Below, piece after piece: positions 6,120 through 14,744 of a stretch of 19,587 nt of DNA. The stretch's first letter is position 1; every line of letters starts with the position of its first letter. The notes beneath the pieces were generated by a model. The model searched no databases. It worked only from the letters and a program-made list of their open reading frames with translations, and had not been told where the DNA came from. Source of the DNA: CAZVKN01 sp964627035 (GTDB lineage Bacteria > Electryoneota > AABM5-125-24 > Hatepunaeales > Hatepunaeaceae); NCBI GenBank assembly GCA_964627035.1, contig CAZVKN010000047.1, positions 1 to 19,587 of the forward strand, given 5' to 3'. A program made the translations under genes and the position numbers.

Positions 6120-8384
6120 GTGAAAAAAGTTATTACACTTCTATTGACATCGTCATTAGTTACATTCTCGTACAGCGCAGATCAATGCCAAACAGCGGAT
6201 GGAGTCCGCGGAATGACATCCGCACCACAACTGTTTGAAGCCGTCCCGGTCAGTAAACAGTTAGCTACCATCAAGGATGACACTGCCGACCTGTTGAGTC
6301 CCGCTGCATCTGAGGAACTGAAACATGACGACCCGCAAACTTTCGGAGCGGACGAATGGGTGCAGTTCGCAGAGGCTTCCCGCCGGACGAGCATCCCAAA
6401 CGGGGATCACTATGCGCTTCAGTTGAATCTGCCGGGCAGGAGGATGTACGAGGAGCTGCCCGAAAACAGCCTGAATGACCACTGCATGGGTGCTGTCGAG
6501 CGAGCACCTGATTGGCTCAGAGCAGACCTGATAAACAACCTGAACCGGATAGGCGGCGAGTGGGCTGAATTCTTTCAGGAGTTTGCTGCTGATGTGATCC
6601 TCGACGCCGATGATCATATCGTTGACGAGGTAGCATTTACCATCGCGCATACCGCATCAAACCTGCTCGAGGATGGGGTGATGGATCTGAACCTGTTTAT
6701 TGACAATTCTGAAACGATCTATGAATCTGACGAGTATCTCGATTACGTCCGGATTGTCGAGCATGGTGACTTTGAGGAAGGCGATTACTGGACGACTCTG
6801 GAATACAAAATCAAGGACGGCGACGATACCACAGACGTTGAGATTGATCGGGAGATCTACTACTGGTACGTGGTCATGCCTCGTTTGTCGGACGAGATGC
6901 CTCTATACATCAATCCCGCTAACGGTCGTCAGGATGACCCTCCGAACGGAGTTTTCTGGCGTGATTTTCTGTTGAATCATCCTGATGACGAATATGAATC
7001 GTTGAGGGATCGGTTGGAAGGTGTCGGTGTCATGTGGAGTAATCTGCGTAACAACCAGACCGCTGAAAACGGAGCACTCGGTTTGGTCTCCAGTTGGGTC
7101 GGCAGCATTATGGAATTTGATTCCGGTAATGAACGCCCGATTCAACCTGTCCGTATATACGCTCTCCACATGGGTCGGTGTGGCGAACATTCCGATATGA
7201 GAGCGGCTGCCGGGCGTGCTGCATTAATCCCGACGCTGTGCACTACGGCATTCTGCGACGACCACACCTGGAACGAGTTCTGGGGAGGCGACCGCTGGGT
7301 TCATTGGGACGGTGCGATTGACAATCCCTTGATGTATGAAAACGGTTGGGGTAAGGTGTTCCCGGTAGTAGTCAACTGGCGAAGCGATTCGTACCTGTGG
7401 GGTGCAACCGAAAAGTACAGCGAAGACATCTCCGATCTGACCGTAACCGTGCTGGATCGTGACGACCAGCCGGTTGACGGCGCTGAGGTGCGGTTGGCGA
7501 GTGAATACCTTTACGGCGGTAACAGTTGGTGTGCCTGGGGTTATACCAATTGCGACGGTCAGGTTTCATTTAAGGTAGGCAATAACCGCAACATATACGG
7601 TCGAGCGGAATCTCGCTGCGGTAGATATCCTGACGGTGGTGTGATGGAGATTGTGGGTCGGGAAGACAATGAAGGGGGTCAGGAGTTTGAGTGGACAGCG
7701 CTAATGTGGGGTGCAGTGCCTTCGATTTCACCGGGTGAAGCTGATGCTGTGGATAATCCGACTGATCACTTTCGTCTAAATGTGGATTATGAGTTGGTCA
7801 AAGAGAGTGCAGTCGGGTCAATCAATTGGCGGACTAACCGTGCGGAATTTATCTCAGGAGTAGGAACAGGTGAGATCGATTTCATGATCTGTGATGCGAG
7901 GAATTATAGATTGTATATTGAGGGTGAAGATTTTGAAGCATACATCAATGAGACGCTTCATCAATCGGGTGAACTCGGTCTACCACTACCTACGGATGGC
8001 GTATGGTATGCCATATTCAGCAACGACAACTGTCTTTCCAATTACATTGAGCTGGACATAAATGCAACCTTGTCTTACGATGATGCTGAAGTGAGCATAT
8101 CCGAGCAGCCTGCAGCTTCGGTTGAATACCGGTTGCTTCAGAACTACCCGAATCCCTTCAATGCACAGACCCGGCTGACATATTCTCTTCCGGTATCATC
8201 TCAATTATCGCTAAATGTTTACAGTTCGTCAGGACAGTTGGTGACTACTCTGTTTGACGGGGTGCAGACTGCGGGGAATCATTCGCTATTGTGGAATGCG
8301 GAAGATGTGTCGGCAGGAATATATTTTGTGAGGATGGAATCAAATAGGTTTAGCGACACGCGGAAGGTTGTGTTGGTGAAGTAA
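6120..8384 (+). CDS. Transglutaminase-like T9SS cargo protein
   Basis: The protein has 754 residues. GTG 6120 follows AGAGGA (6108-6113), and the N-terminus MKKVITLLLTSSLVTFSYSA is a clear signal peptide. The central region contains a transglutaminase-like core: Cys354 in MGRCGEHSDM, His382 in DDHTWNEFW and Asp397 in WVHWDGAID, in the order and spacing of the papain-like transglutaminase fold. After it comes a carboxypeptidase-regulatory-like beta domain (LTVTVLDRDDQPVDGAEVRL), a beta-rich segment with several Cys, and a T9SS type-A-like sorting domain (NYPNPFNAQTRLTYSLP to VVLVK). It could be a surface protease or cross-linking enzyme; the substrate cannot be read from the sequence. It lies 33 bp after the first beta-helix gene and is probably in the same transcript. 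Confidence 0.9.
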   Translation: MKKVITLLLTSSLVTFSYSADQCQTADGVRGMTSAPQLFEAVPVSKQLATIKDDTADLLSPAASEELKHDDPQTFGADEWVQFAEASRRTSIPNGDHYALQLNLPGRRMYEELPENSLNDHCMGAVERAPDWLRADLINNLNRIGGEWAEFFQEFAADVILDADDHIVDEVAFTIAHTASNLLEDGVMDLNLFIDNSETIYESDEYLDYVRIVEHGDFEEGDYWTTLEYKIKDGDDTTDVEIDREIYYWYVVMPRLSDEMPLYINPANGRQDDPPNGVFWRDFLLNHPDDEYESLRDRLEGVGVMWSNLRNNQTAENGALGLVSSWVGSIMEFDSGNERPIQPVRIYALHMGRCGEHSDMRAAAGRAALIPTLCTTAFCDDHTWNEFWGGDRWVHWDGAIDNPLMYENGWGKVFPVVVNWRSDSYLWGATEKYSEDISDLTVTVLDRDDQPVDGAEVRLASEYLYGGNSWCAWGYTNCDGQVSFKVGNNRNIYGRAESRCGRYPDGGVMEIVGREDNEGGQEFEWTALMWGAVPSISPGEADAVDNPTDHFRLNVDYELVKESAVGSINWRTNRAEFISGVGTGEIDFMICDARNYRLYIEGEDFEAYINETLHQSGELGLPLPTDGVWYAIFSNDNCLSNYIELDINATLSYDDAEVSISEQPAASVEYRLLQNYPNPFNAQTRLTYSLPVSSQLSLNVYSSSGQLVTTLFDGVQTAGNHSLLWNAEDVSAGIYFVRMESNRFSDTRKVVLVK

Positions 8385-8400
8385 GGGGAATTAATGGGGG

Positions 8401-8424
8401 AGCAGAGACATTCTTGTCTCTGCT
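8401..8424. repeat. Perfect 10-bp hairpin repeat
   Basis: AGCAGAGACA (8401-8410) pairs perfectly with TGTCTCTGCT (8415-8424) around the loop TTCT. It lies 16 bases after the transglutaminase-like gene. No T-run follows. It resembles short dispersed hairpins rather than an intrinsic terminator, but may still mark the end of that transcript. Confidence 0.6.
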
Positions 8425-8464
8425 GGACGGACATGAATGAGACCTTTGAATTGTTGCTGATTTC

Positions 8465-8535
8465 GTCATTCCCGCGCAGGCGGGAATCCAGAAGAGCCAA
8501 TGCAGGATTGGATTCCGGGTCAAGTCCGGAATGAC
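8465..8535. repeat. Dispersed paired palindrome, family C, complete copy
   Basis: GTCATTCC (from 8465) and GGAATGAC (8528-8535) are the outer ends. Inside are ATTCCCGC / GCGGGAAT (near 8468-8487) and ATTCCGG / CCGGAAT (near 8512-8532). On the minus strand it reads as the familiar spurious peptide LDSRLRGND. It shares arms with 155-206 and 1819-1893. Confidence 0.7.
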
Positions 8536-8562
8536 AGGAGGTGCCGGAATTACAGGCTTGAA

Positions 8563-8590
8563 CAATCTGCTTAATCCGCTTAATCTGTTG
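8563..8590 (-). repeat. 28-nt dispersed repeat, family D, inverted copy
   Basis: The reverse complement of this segment equals 246-273 at 27 of 28 positions. It lies between the family C repeat and the start of the second beta-helix gene. Confidence 0.65.
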
Positions 8591-8613
8591 TGAATAATTA
8601 TTGCGAGACTATT

Positions 8614-10332
8614 ATGAAAGCATTAACGATTCTATTAACCCTGATCTTTGCGTTTGCGACTTATGCAGAGGTCATAAACGTCCCAGACGACCACGAGACC
8701 ATCCAAGGTGGTATTGACGCTTCTGAGGATGGCGATACAGTTCTGGTTGAGGCTGGTGAGTATGTAGAGAATATCAACTTTGACGGTAAAGCGATTGTCG
8801 TTGTTGGCAATCCTGACGATCCGAGTGAAGTGATTATTGATGGAGATGAGGAGAGACGTGTTATAACCTTCAATCACCGTGAAACGAATGAATCTATACT
8901 TTCGGGATTTACGATCACCAATGGAAACGGGGGCATTTACTGTTTTGGAGCCAGTCCAATTTTAACAAATCTCATCGTTACTGGCAATCATGCAGAATAC
9001 GCTGGGGGAGGAATACTGCTGATAAATAGTGGCAGTACTATATTGACTCATTCAATAATTCATAATAATATTGCAGGAGACGAAGGAGATGGTTTAGCAG
9101 GGGGGATCTCCTGCCACGGCAACATAAGCATGTCTCATGTAGTGATAAGAGACAATTCATCCGCTGGTAGCGGTGGTGGTTTAGCTTTTGACCATAATCG
9201 TTCCGTATTAGATAATGTCCTGATAATTAATAATACTGCTCTTGCATCCGCTGCATTGGTGGTAGAAGATTGTGATGAACTGACATTAAATAGAGTAACC
9301 ATAAGTGGTAACACTTCCGAAAATGATGACTATGGGAATATCCACTTATATATGTTAGGGGATCGGGGAGAAGTCCATTTCGTTAATACTATAATTCAGG
9401 ATAATACTCCACCCACAACAAGGGTTGGTGTTGATGATGGTAGTATTAGTCTATCAATATCTTTTTCCGACATTGAAAATGGCGAAGAAAGTATCAGTAT
9501 TGGAATGGGAGCTGAACTTAATTGGGGTGATGGCAACATTGATGAAGATCCTCTGTTCGTTGACGCTGACGAAGGCGACTACGCCCTCACCGAAGACTCT
9601 CCCTGCATTGACACAGGTGATCCTGATTCACCGGAAGACCCGGACGGTACTCGCGCGGATATGGGGGCGTATTATTTCCATCAACGAGAGATTGAAGCTG
9701 ATCCGTTAGAGCTTGACTTTGATTTATTGTATGCAACGCAAGAGACTCAAGATTTGACGTTCACAGTTCGCAATCTCGGTCAGCAGGTATTGAATGTTGA
9801 ATCGGTTATTGCTGAAGGCGATTACTTTAGTGTTGACAATGGAGATGGTTTTGAACTAGATGCTGAAGAAGATCAAATGATAACAGTAACGTTTGCACCA
9901 GAAGACTCCGGTCATTTTGAAGGTACGGTTACGGTTAGTTCCAATGCGGTCAACGGTGATGCGGTTGTTGCACTAATTGGTGAAGGTCGTTGGTGGCTAA
10001 GTGCAGAGCCGTTGGATGATGCTCTACCTACCAACTTCAGTATTAATGCGATCCATCCCAATCCGTTTAACGCCCAGACACGGCTGAACTATTCCATTCC
10101 GGTTGTGTCTTCACTGTCGTTGGATGTGTACAATTCATCAGGGCAGTTGGTTACCACACTTTTGACGGCGTTCAGTCTGCGGGGAATCATTCGCTATTGT
10201 GGAATGCTGAAAATATGTCGGCAGGCATCTATTTCATACGGATGGAGTCAATCGGATTCAGTGCGACTCGCGGAAGATTGTGCTGGTGAAATAAAAAGAG
10301 AGATTCTTCACTTCGTTCAGAATGACAATTAA
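8614..10332 (+). CDS. Right-handed beta-helix / ASH-domain T9SS protein, sorting domain frameshifted
   Basis: ATG 8614 begins the signal peptide MKALTILLTLIFAFATYA. The next 70 residues are nearly the same as the paralogue at 4617 (NVPDDHETIQG, DGDTV, GEYVENINF). The beta-helix coils are diverged, and the closing EDSPCIDTGDPDSPEDPDG is identical. An added domain of about 110 residues (ADPLELDFDLLYATQETQDL to ALIGEG) is an ASH/choice-of-anchor D Ig-like fold. The sorting domain starts normally (IHPNPFNAQTRLNYS) but loses frame at about 10160: one base is missing before TTTGACGGC, compared with the homologous stretch of the 6120 gene. A second shift lies near 10262-10272, and the ancestral stop would be TAA 10292-10294. 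As read, the protein ends in unrelated residues plus a translated repeat (EILHFVQND). It is either a decaying sorting signal or assembly error. Confidence 0.85.
   Translation: MKALTILLTLIFAFATYAEVINVPDDHETIQGGIDASEDGDTVLVEAGEYVENINFDGKAIVVVGNPDDPSEVIIDGDEERRVITFNHRETNESILSGFTITNGNGGIYCFGASPILTNLIVTGNHAEYAGGGILLINSGSTILTHSIIHNNIAGDEGDGLAGGISCHGNISMSHVVIRDNSSAGSGGGLAFDHNRSVLDNVLIINNTALASAALVVEDCDELTLNRVTISGNTSENDDYGNIHLYMLGDRGEVHFVNTIIQDNTPPTTRVGVDDGSISLSISFSDIENGEESISIGMGAELNWGDGNIDEDPLFVDADEGDYALTEDSPCIDTGDPDSPEDPDGTRADMGAYYFHQREIEADPLELDFDLLYATQETQDLTFTVRNLGQQVLNVESVIAEGDYFSVDNGDGFELDAEEDQMITVTFAPEDSGHFEGTVTVSSNAVNGDAVVALIGEGRWWLSAEPLDDALPTNFSINAIHPNPFNAQTRLNYSIPVVSSLSLDVYNSSGQLVTTLLTAFSLRGIIRYCGMLKICRQASISYGWSQSDSVRLAEDCAGEIKREILHFVQNDN
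10299..10328. repeat. Dispersed short repeat read as EILHFVQND
   Basis: This element (GAGATTCTTCACTTCGTTCA followed by GAATGACA) is a common dispersed sequence in bacterial genomes and often appears in annotations as a false C-terminal peptide. It contains the inverted pair ATTCT/AGAAT. It lies just after the ancestral stop of the beta-helix gene and is read only because of the frameshifts. Confidence 0.5.
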
Positions 10333-10355
10333 ACTAATTTGGAATAAATATTTAC

Positions 10356-12038
10356 ATTAGAAAAATTATAACAGTAATACCCGTACTCATTCTAATTTTG
10401 GCTTTCCCGCCACACGCAGGTAGCGTCGGATCAGCAACCGTTCCAGTCAATGATCCAATCTATCGTCTGCTGGACAATCTTGCAGCGCGTGGGATCGTCC
10501 CGGTTAACCTGACGACAATACAGCCACTGTCACGCATTGAAGTCGGTCGGATGCTGGTTCTGGCATCAATGCAGTCGGATGAGATTGATGACAGAACTGT
10601 CCGCAGCGATCTCGATTATTACATCCGGGAGTTTTCATGGGATATTGATCGGATCAAAGAGACAGAATCGCTGTTTGATACGGTGAAAAGAGTGCTGAAA
10701 GAAGCCCTGCTCGATGTTGAAGAGGACAAATCTAATCTTCATTGGCACATGACCGCTTATTGTGGTGATAACTTTCAATTCATCTTCGATCCACTGATAT
10801 GGACTGAATATAACTTCAGCGACCACGAAAGTGATGTTATGAGACGAGCTACAGGTATTCAGTTTCGCGGGAACTTTGAAGGATGGCTCGGTTACTACTT
10901 TCGTTTCATTGACCATGTCGAGCGCGGAAACGATCCCTACGACAACCGCGACAGACTGATAAACGACCGATACGGGTACGTCGGTCCGCTGAACTCCGCT
11001 CAGAAGGAAACTTACTGCGATCTGACAGAAGTCTATCTGAACAGCTCGTGGAAAGGAATTGATCTGATGTTCGGTAAAGATCGGGTCGCCTGGGGCTGCT
11101 CAGGTGATGGAGGATTGCTGCTTTCAGGGGTCGCTCCTTCGTTTAACCAACTTAGAGTGTCTGCGAGGTTGACAAAACAGCTCCGATTCACTTATCTTGT
11201 CGGTCAGTTGCATCCTTCGGGAGATGTTCCGAGCGATACGCTTTATATCACCGACATGGGATGGACGCGAAAGAATCTGACTCCCAAGTGGCTGGCGGCA
11301 CACAGATTGGAGTATTCACCATGGAAACCTCTATCTATAGGCATATCGGAAGCGATAATATGGGGTGAGCGGGGTCTTGACATGGCGTATCTGAATCCGC
11401 TCTATTTCCTCTATTCCGCCGAACATGACGGCGGCGATCAGGACAATGTCCTGATGGCGGGTGATATTCGGATACGAGTTGCACATCATGCTCTGCTGTA
11501 TGGTGAACTTCTGATTGATGATATAAAGACCTCAACGATTGGTGAGGGTGATGCGGGCAATAAGATCGGAATGACTGTCGGCGGACGGCTGTACCGAACC
11601 GGATTTGACGGACTGGAATTGGGAACTGAATACACGCGATTGGAACCGTATGTCTATTCACACTTTTATCCGATCAATCGGTACACCACCTGGACAACGA
11701 GTCTCGGCAGTGACATTCCACCGAACTCCGACCGCATCCGCTGGACGGTCAGGTACAGACCGATCCGACAGGTTGAGCTGATGGTTAGGATTGACCAAAA
11801 TCGGCACGGTACAGTTGGAGGCGACCCGAACCAAACCGTCCCGAGAGGGCAATTAAACATTGCGGAATTTCTCGGTGGAGATCGGAGTGACTGGACGACA
11901 ATTGATGTGCGGATTCGCACGGAATTAAAACCGGGACTGAAGCTTGAAGTTGGAATGATTGATAATGATCTGTATTCCATCAGACCGGACAGGATTTTCG
12001 CTTCCATTGGATATAGATACTTTGGGCTGGATCAGTAG
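10356..12038 (+). CDS. Capsule assembly Wzi-family outer-membrane protein, apparent ATT start
   Basis: About 560 residues. The open frame has TTG at 10398, but the signal peptide is encoded upstream: from ATT 10356 the frame reads (M)RKIITVIPVLILILAFPPHAG, a textbook n-region, core and cleavage site. No ATG, GTG or TTG exists in frame between the upstream stop (TAA 10335-10337) and 10398, so either ATT is the start or an ATG has been changed. The mature N-terminus (VNDPIYRLLDNLAARGIVP, QPLSRIEVGRML) and the beta-barrel that follows (GLDMAYLNPLYFLYSAEHDGG, YTRLEPYVYSH, C-terminal FASIGYRYFGLDQ) match the Wzi-like family. In Enterobacteria Wzi is an outer-membrane barrel that holds capsule polysaccharide to the surface. 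Its place at the head of a Wzx/Wzy cluster supports this call. Confidence 0.85.
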   Translation: MRKIITVIPVLILILAFPPHAGSVGSATVPVNDPIYRLLDNLAARGIVPVNLTTIQPLSRIEVGRMLVLASMQSDEIDDRTVRSDLDYYIREFSWDIDRIKETESLFDTVKRVLKEALLDVEEDKSNLHWHMTAYCGDNFQFIFDPLIWTEYNFSDHESDVMRRATGIQFRGNFEGWLGYYFRFIDHVERGNDPYDNRDRLINDRYGYVGPLNSAQKETYCDLTEVYLNSSWKGIDLMFGKDRVAWGCSGDGGLLLSGVAPSFNQLRVSARLTKQLRFTYLVGQLHPSGDVPSDTLYITDMGWTRKNLTPKWLAAHRLEYSPWKPLSIGISEAIIWGERGLDMAYLNPLYFLYSAEHDGGDQDNVLMAGDIRIRVAHHALLYGELLIDDIKTSTIGEGDAGNKIGMTVGGRLYRTGFDGLELGTEYTRLEPYVYSHFYPINRYTTWTTSLGSDIPPNSDRIRWTVRYRPIRQVELMVRIDQNRHGTVGGDPNQTVPRGQLNIAEFLGGDRSDWTTIDVRIRTELKPGLKLEVGMIDNDLYSIRPDRIFASIGYRYFGLDQ

Positions 12039-12060
12039 TAAATTAGAACAAGGATAGGCA

Positions 12061-12182
12061 GGATAAACAGGATTAGTTGTCCTGTGGTCGGGCTTGTTTC
12101 AAGCTCAGTGTCGCGGTTGAGACAACCACGACTACACGCTCAAAGACAGATATGATTCTTATCCTGACAATCCTGTTCATCC
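12061..12182. repeat. Inverted repeat (family E) enclosing a family B double hairpin
   Basis: GGATAAACAGGATT (12061-12074) and AATCCTGTTCATCC (12169-12182) are inverted copies with one mismatch. Between them, 12084-12135 is a second, more degenerate copy of the family B double hairpin found at 3394-3445. These fill most of the 175-bp gap between the Wzi-like and Wzz-like genes. I see no convincing promoter in the gap. Confidence 0.6.
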
Positions 12183-12213
12183 ATGTTGAAAAGTCTCTTT
12201 AACATTAACGGAC

Positions 12214-13392
12214 ATGAAACAAGAACCAATCGTTAAGCTGAACGTCTATGACCTGCTCCATATTCTGGTGAGATGGCGCAAGCTGTTTATCATGAATTTC
12301 GTGCTTGCAGCTATTATCTCATCAATTGTAGCACTGACTTTACCTGTTTTGTACACAGCTACAACAGTCGTGCTTCTTCCCGCAGGCTCAGGGATGGCAT
12401 TGCCGTCATTTCTGTCAAAGAACCTCGCCGGAATGGCAAGCAGCTTTGGGCTCGACACCCAGAGTGAAGGGATATATTACTCGATCCTTGCCAGCCGGAC
12501 CATAAAAGAAAGGTTGATAGAGAAGTTTGATCTTCGTAATGTCTATGAGATGACTGATGAGCATTATGTTGAAGATCTTCTCGATGCCTTCGATGCAATT
12601 ATGTCTGTGTCGGCGCGTGAAGACGATGCAATTGTTATAAGTTTTGATGATCAGGAACCGGAAAGAGCGAAAGCTTTAGCCAATGCTTGCACTGCAGAGC
12701 TTGATGAGATCTACCGCGAGCTGACCAGCGAGATGGCGCATAAAAACAGAGTGTTCATCGAACAACGATTGAATGAAGCAAATGATTCACTGGCGGCTAT
12801 TCAGGATGAACTGAGATATTTTCAAAAGGCATCCGGTGCAATTTCGCTTCCGGAACAGTTGCAAGCTATGATCAAATCCGCTGCCGAGCTAAAAGCAGAG
12901 CAGATTGCCAACGATATTCAATTGGAAGTAATGAGAGGCAGCCTCAGCAAAAACCACCCGATGATCGCTCAACTTTCAGCTACAAGTCGTCAGATGCAGT
13001 CTAAATATGATAATATGATTTCAGGAAAGGAGAGTGAGCTGTTTGTCAATCTGCAGGATGTCCCGGCATTGAGTCAGCAATTTGCCGACATCTACCGCAA
13101 GATAAAGATTCAGGCGACTTTGATTGAGTTCCTCTATCCTCAATATGAGTCTGCACGGATTCAGGAGCAGAAAGAGTCCGGCAATGTTCAGGTTATTGAT
13201 CGAGCCCGGCTTCCTGAGCGTAAAACCAGACCGGTCAGGAAAATGATCGTGATCCTGTCATGCCTTGCGACCTTGGCGGTTACACTTCTTCTCGTGCTGC
13301 TGATTGACTATCTGAAGCAGTTGCCTCAGCGGAACGCTGAGGATTATCGAAAGCTGACCGAGATGTGGAACATGGTGCGATTCCGGAAGTGA
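12214..13392 (+). CDS. Wzz-like polysaccharide chain-length determinant
   Basis: The protein has 392 residues. A short cytoplasmic N-terminus is followed by a membrane segment (about 27-50, FIMNFVLAAIISSIVALTLP) and the YTATTVVLLP stretch typical of Wzz/polysaccharide co-polymerases. A long, mostly helical periplasmic region (about 150-320) includes coiled-coil-like stretches. A Pro-containing segment (RARLPERKTRPVRK) then leads into the second membrane segment (about 345-370). There is no cytoplasmic tyrosine kinase domain, so any kinase would be encoded elsewhere. Wzz proteins set the length of Wzy-polymerised chains in the inner membrane, which fits the Wzy-like gene directly downstream. 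ATG 12214 is the likely start, though the ribosome-binding site is weak. Confidence 0.88.
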   Translation: MKQEPIVKLNVYDLLHILVRWRKLFIMNFVLAAIISSIVALTLPVLYTATTVVLLPAGSGMALPSFLSKNLAGMASSFGLDTQSEGIYYSILASRTIKERLIEKFDLRNVYEMTDEHYVEDLLDAFDAIMSVSAREDDAIVISFDDQEPERAKALANACTAELDEIYRELTSEMAHKNRVFIEQRLNEANDSLAAIQDELRYFQKASGAISLPEQLQAMIKSAAELKAEQIANDIQLEVMRGSLSKNHPMIAQLSATSRQMQSKYDNMISGKESELFVNLQDVPALSQQFADIYRKIKIQATLIEFLYPQYESARIQEQKESGNVQVIDRARLPERKTRPVRKMIVILSCLATLAVTLLLVLLIDYLKQLPQRNAEDYRKLTEMWNMVRFRK

Positions 13393-14744
13393 TTAAAGGT
13401 TATCTACAGCTTTGGGGGTTGGACAGAAACATTCCGCTTCACAACAGAGCAGGTTGGTTGCTGCTGATCATCACCACCGTTTTTCCACTTACTGTCGGTC
13501 TCCTTTTCTACGATCCCAAACCGCTGCTTATAGCTCTAACCCTATTCGGCATAGTGATCGGATCAGTCTATTTTGCCAATATCAGGCTGTTTTTAATCTG
13601 GATTGTGCCGTTTGCTTATCTGATTATTAAAGATAAAAGTGTCAGCATCCTGGTCATCCTGGCTCTCCTCTCTTTCCTTGTCAATCGTATTAAAGCAGGC
13701 AGACTGACTATCAGCGTACCACACCCGCTGTTAATATCCGTGCTGATTATTGCCGGCATTTACGGAGGTTTGGTGCTCGCTGTTGACAGCACACTCGGTC
13801 GCTATGCTTTGGGGTATTCGCTATTTTTACCTATTACCCTCTTCATTGTATATTACAATGTGAATCCTACGATCCGGGAGATAAAAAGCTTTATGCTAAT
13901 TACATGCATCTTCACGGCTCTCCTCGGTTGGGGAACTCTTGCCCAATATCTGTTAGGAGGTGATGCTCGCAGGGTGTTTGGGTGGTCAACGATGAATCGA
14001 ATGGCAGGTTTCTTGTCCCTTGTAATCCCGTATTCAATGCTTATGCTGCTCAAGATAAGGGATATAAAGTGGCGGTTGGTGTGGATCTGGATATTTCTTG
14101 GACTTTGCAGCGGTTTATTGATAACCCAAACCAGAGCAATAATGCTCAGCAGTTTTATCGTGATGTTTTATCTTGGGATAAAGGACAAGCGAGCGTGGCA
14201 AGTGATGGTAGCTTTAGTGATCATTGCGACCATTTTTGCGCGCGAGCTGTTCCTTTCACGCTTGGCAATGACTGTTGGAATAGGAGAAGTTCCTGATTGG
14301 TCGTCAATCGGCAGGCTGGAGATATGGTTTAATTCATTGAAGATGATACCAGATTACTATCTGTTTGGGATGGGAGTGGAGAGCTTCAGATTTATCTACC
14401 CCGTCACATTCCCGAATTCGTTCCTCACGCCTGAACATGCCCACAATATATATGTTCGCTGGCTGTTTGAGTATGGACTGTTTGGAGCAATCGCATACGG
14501 TGTAATCCTGATTCGCACTACATGGAAGGGGCACCGACTGGTTATGAAGGACAAATCTACAGGAATGTTTGATGAGGAGTCAACAATTTTAACCGGACTA
14601 AATGCCGGGATAATCAGTCTGTTGCTCGGGGGCATGGTTGACACATATATTGCTGTACCGACGACTGCAACATTAGTGTGGACTTACCTCGCATTTCAAA
14701 TGACTATCTCCAGAAAGATGAACAGTGGCAGACACAAAACTTAG
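13389..14744 (+). CDS. O-antigen polymerase/ligase family membrane protein (Wzy-like)
   Basis: About 450 residues with some 11-12 hydrophobic segments. The signature is the large periplasmic loop with PEHAHNIYVRWLFEYGLFG near residue 360, the His-Asn motif of the Wzy_C/O-antigen ligase family. Preceding segments show the Arg-containing motif TQTRAIMLSSF. The family covers both Wzy polymerases and WaaL ligases. With wzx-, wzz- and wzi-like neighbours I favour polymerase, but sequence alone does not separate them. GTG 13389 overlaps the Wzz stop as GTGA and is my preferred start; GTG 13365 in the same frame would add eight residues. The end overlaps the next gene by 20 bp. Confidence 0.85.
   Translation: MIKGYLQLWGLDRNIPLHNRAGWLLLIITTVFPLTVGLLFYDPKPLLIALTLFGIVIGSVYFANIRLFLIWIVPFAYLIIKDKSVSILVILALLSFLVNRIKAGRLTISVPHPLLISVLIIAGIYGGLVLAVDSTLGRYALGYSLFLPITLFIVYYNVNPTIREIKSFMLITCIFTALLGWGTLAQYLLGGDARRVFGWSTMNRMAGFLSLVIPYSMLMLLKIRDIKWRLVWIWIFLGLCSGLLITQTRAIMLSSFIVMFYLGIKDKRAWQVMVALVIIATIFARELFLSRLAMTVGIGEVPDWSSIGRLEIWFNSLKMIPDYYLFGMGVESFRFIYPVTFPNSFLTPEHAHNIYVRWLFEYGLFGAIAYGVILIRTTWKGHRLVMKDKSTGMFDEESTILTGLNAGIISLLLGGMVDTYIAVPTTATLVWTYLAFQMTISRKMNSGRHKT

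Noticed and set aside
8279..8565. Minus-strand open frames containing LDSRLRGND
   Set aside because: This peptide is the translation of the family C palindromic repeat and does not indicate a gene.
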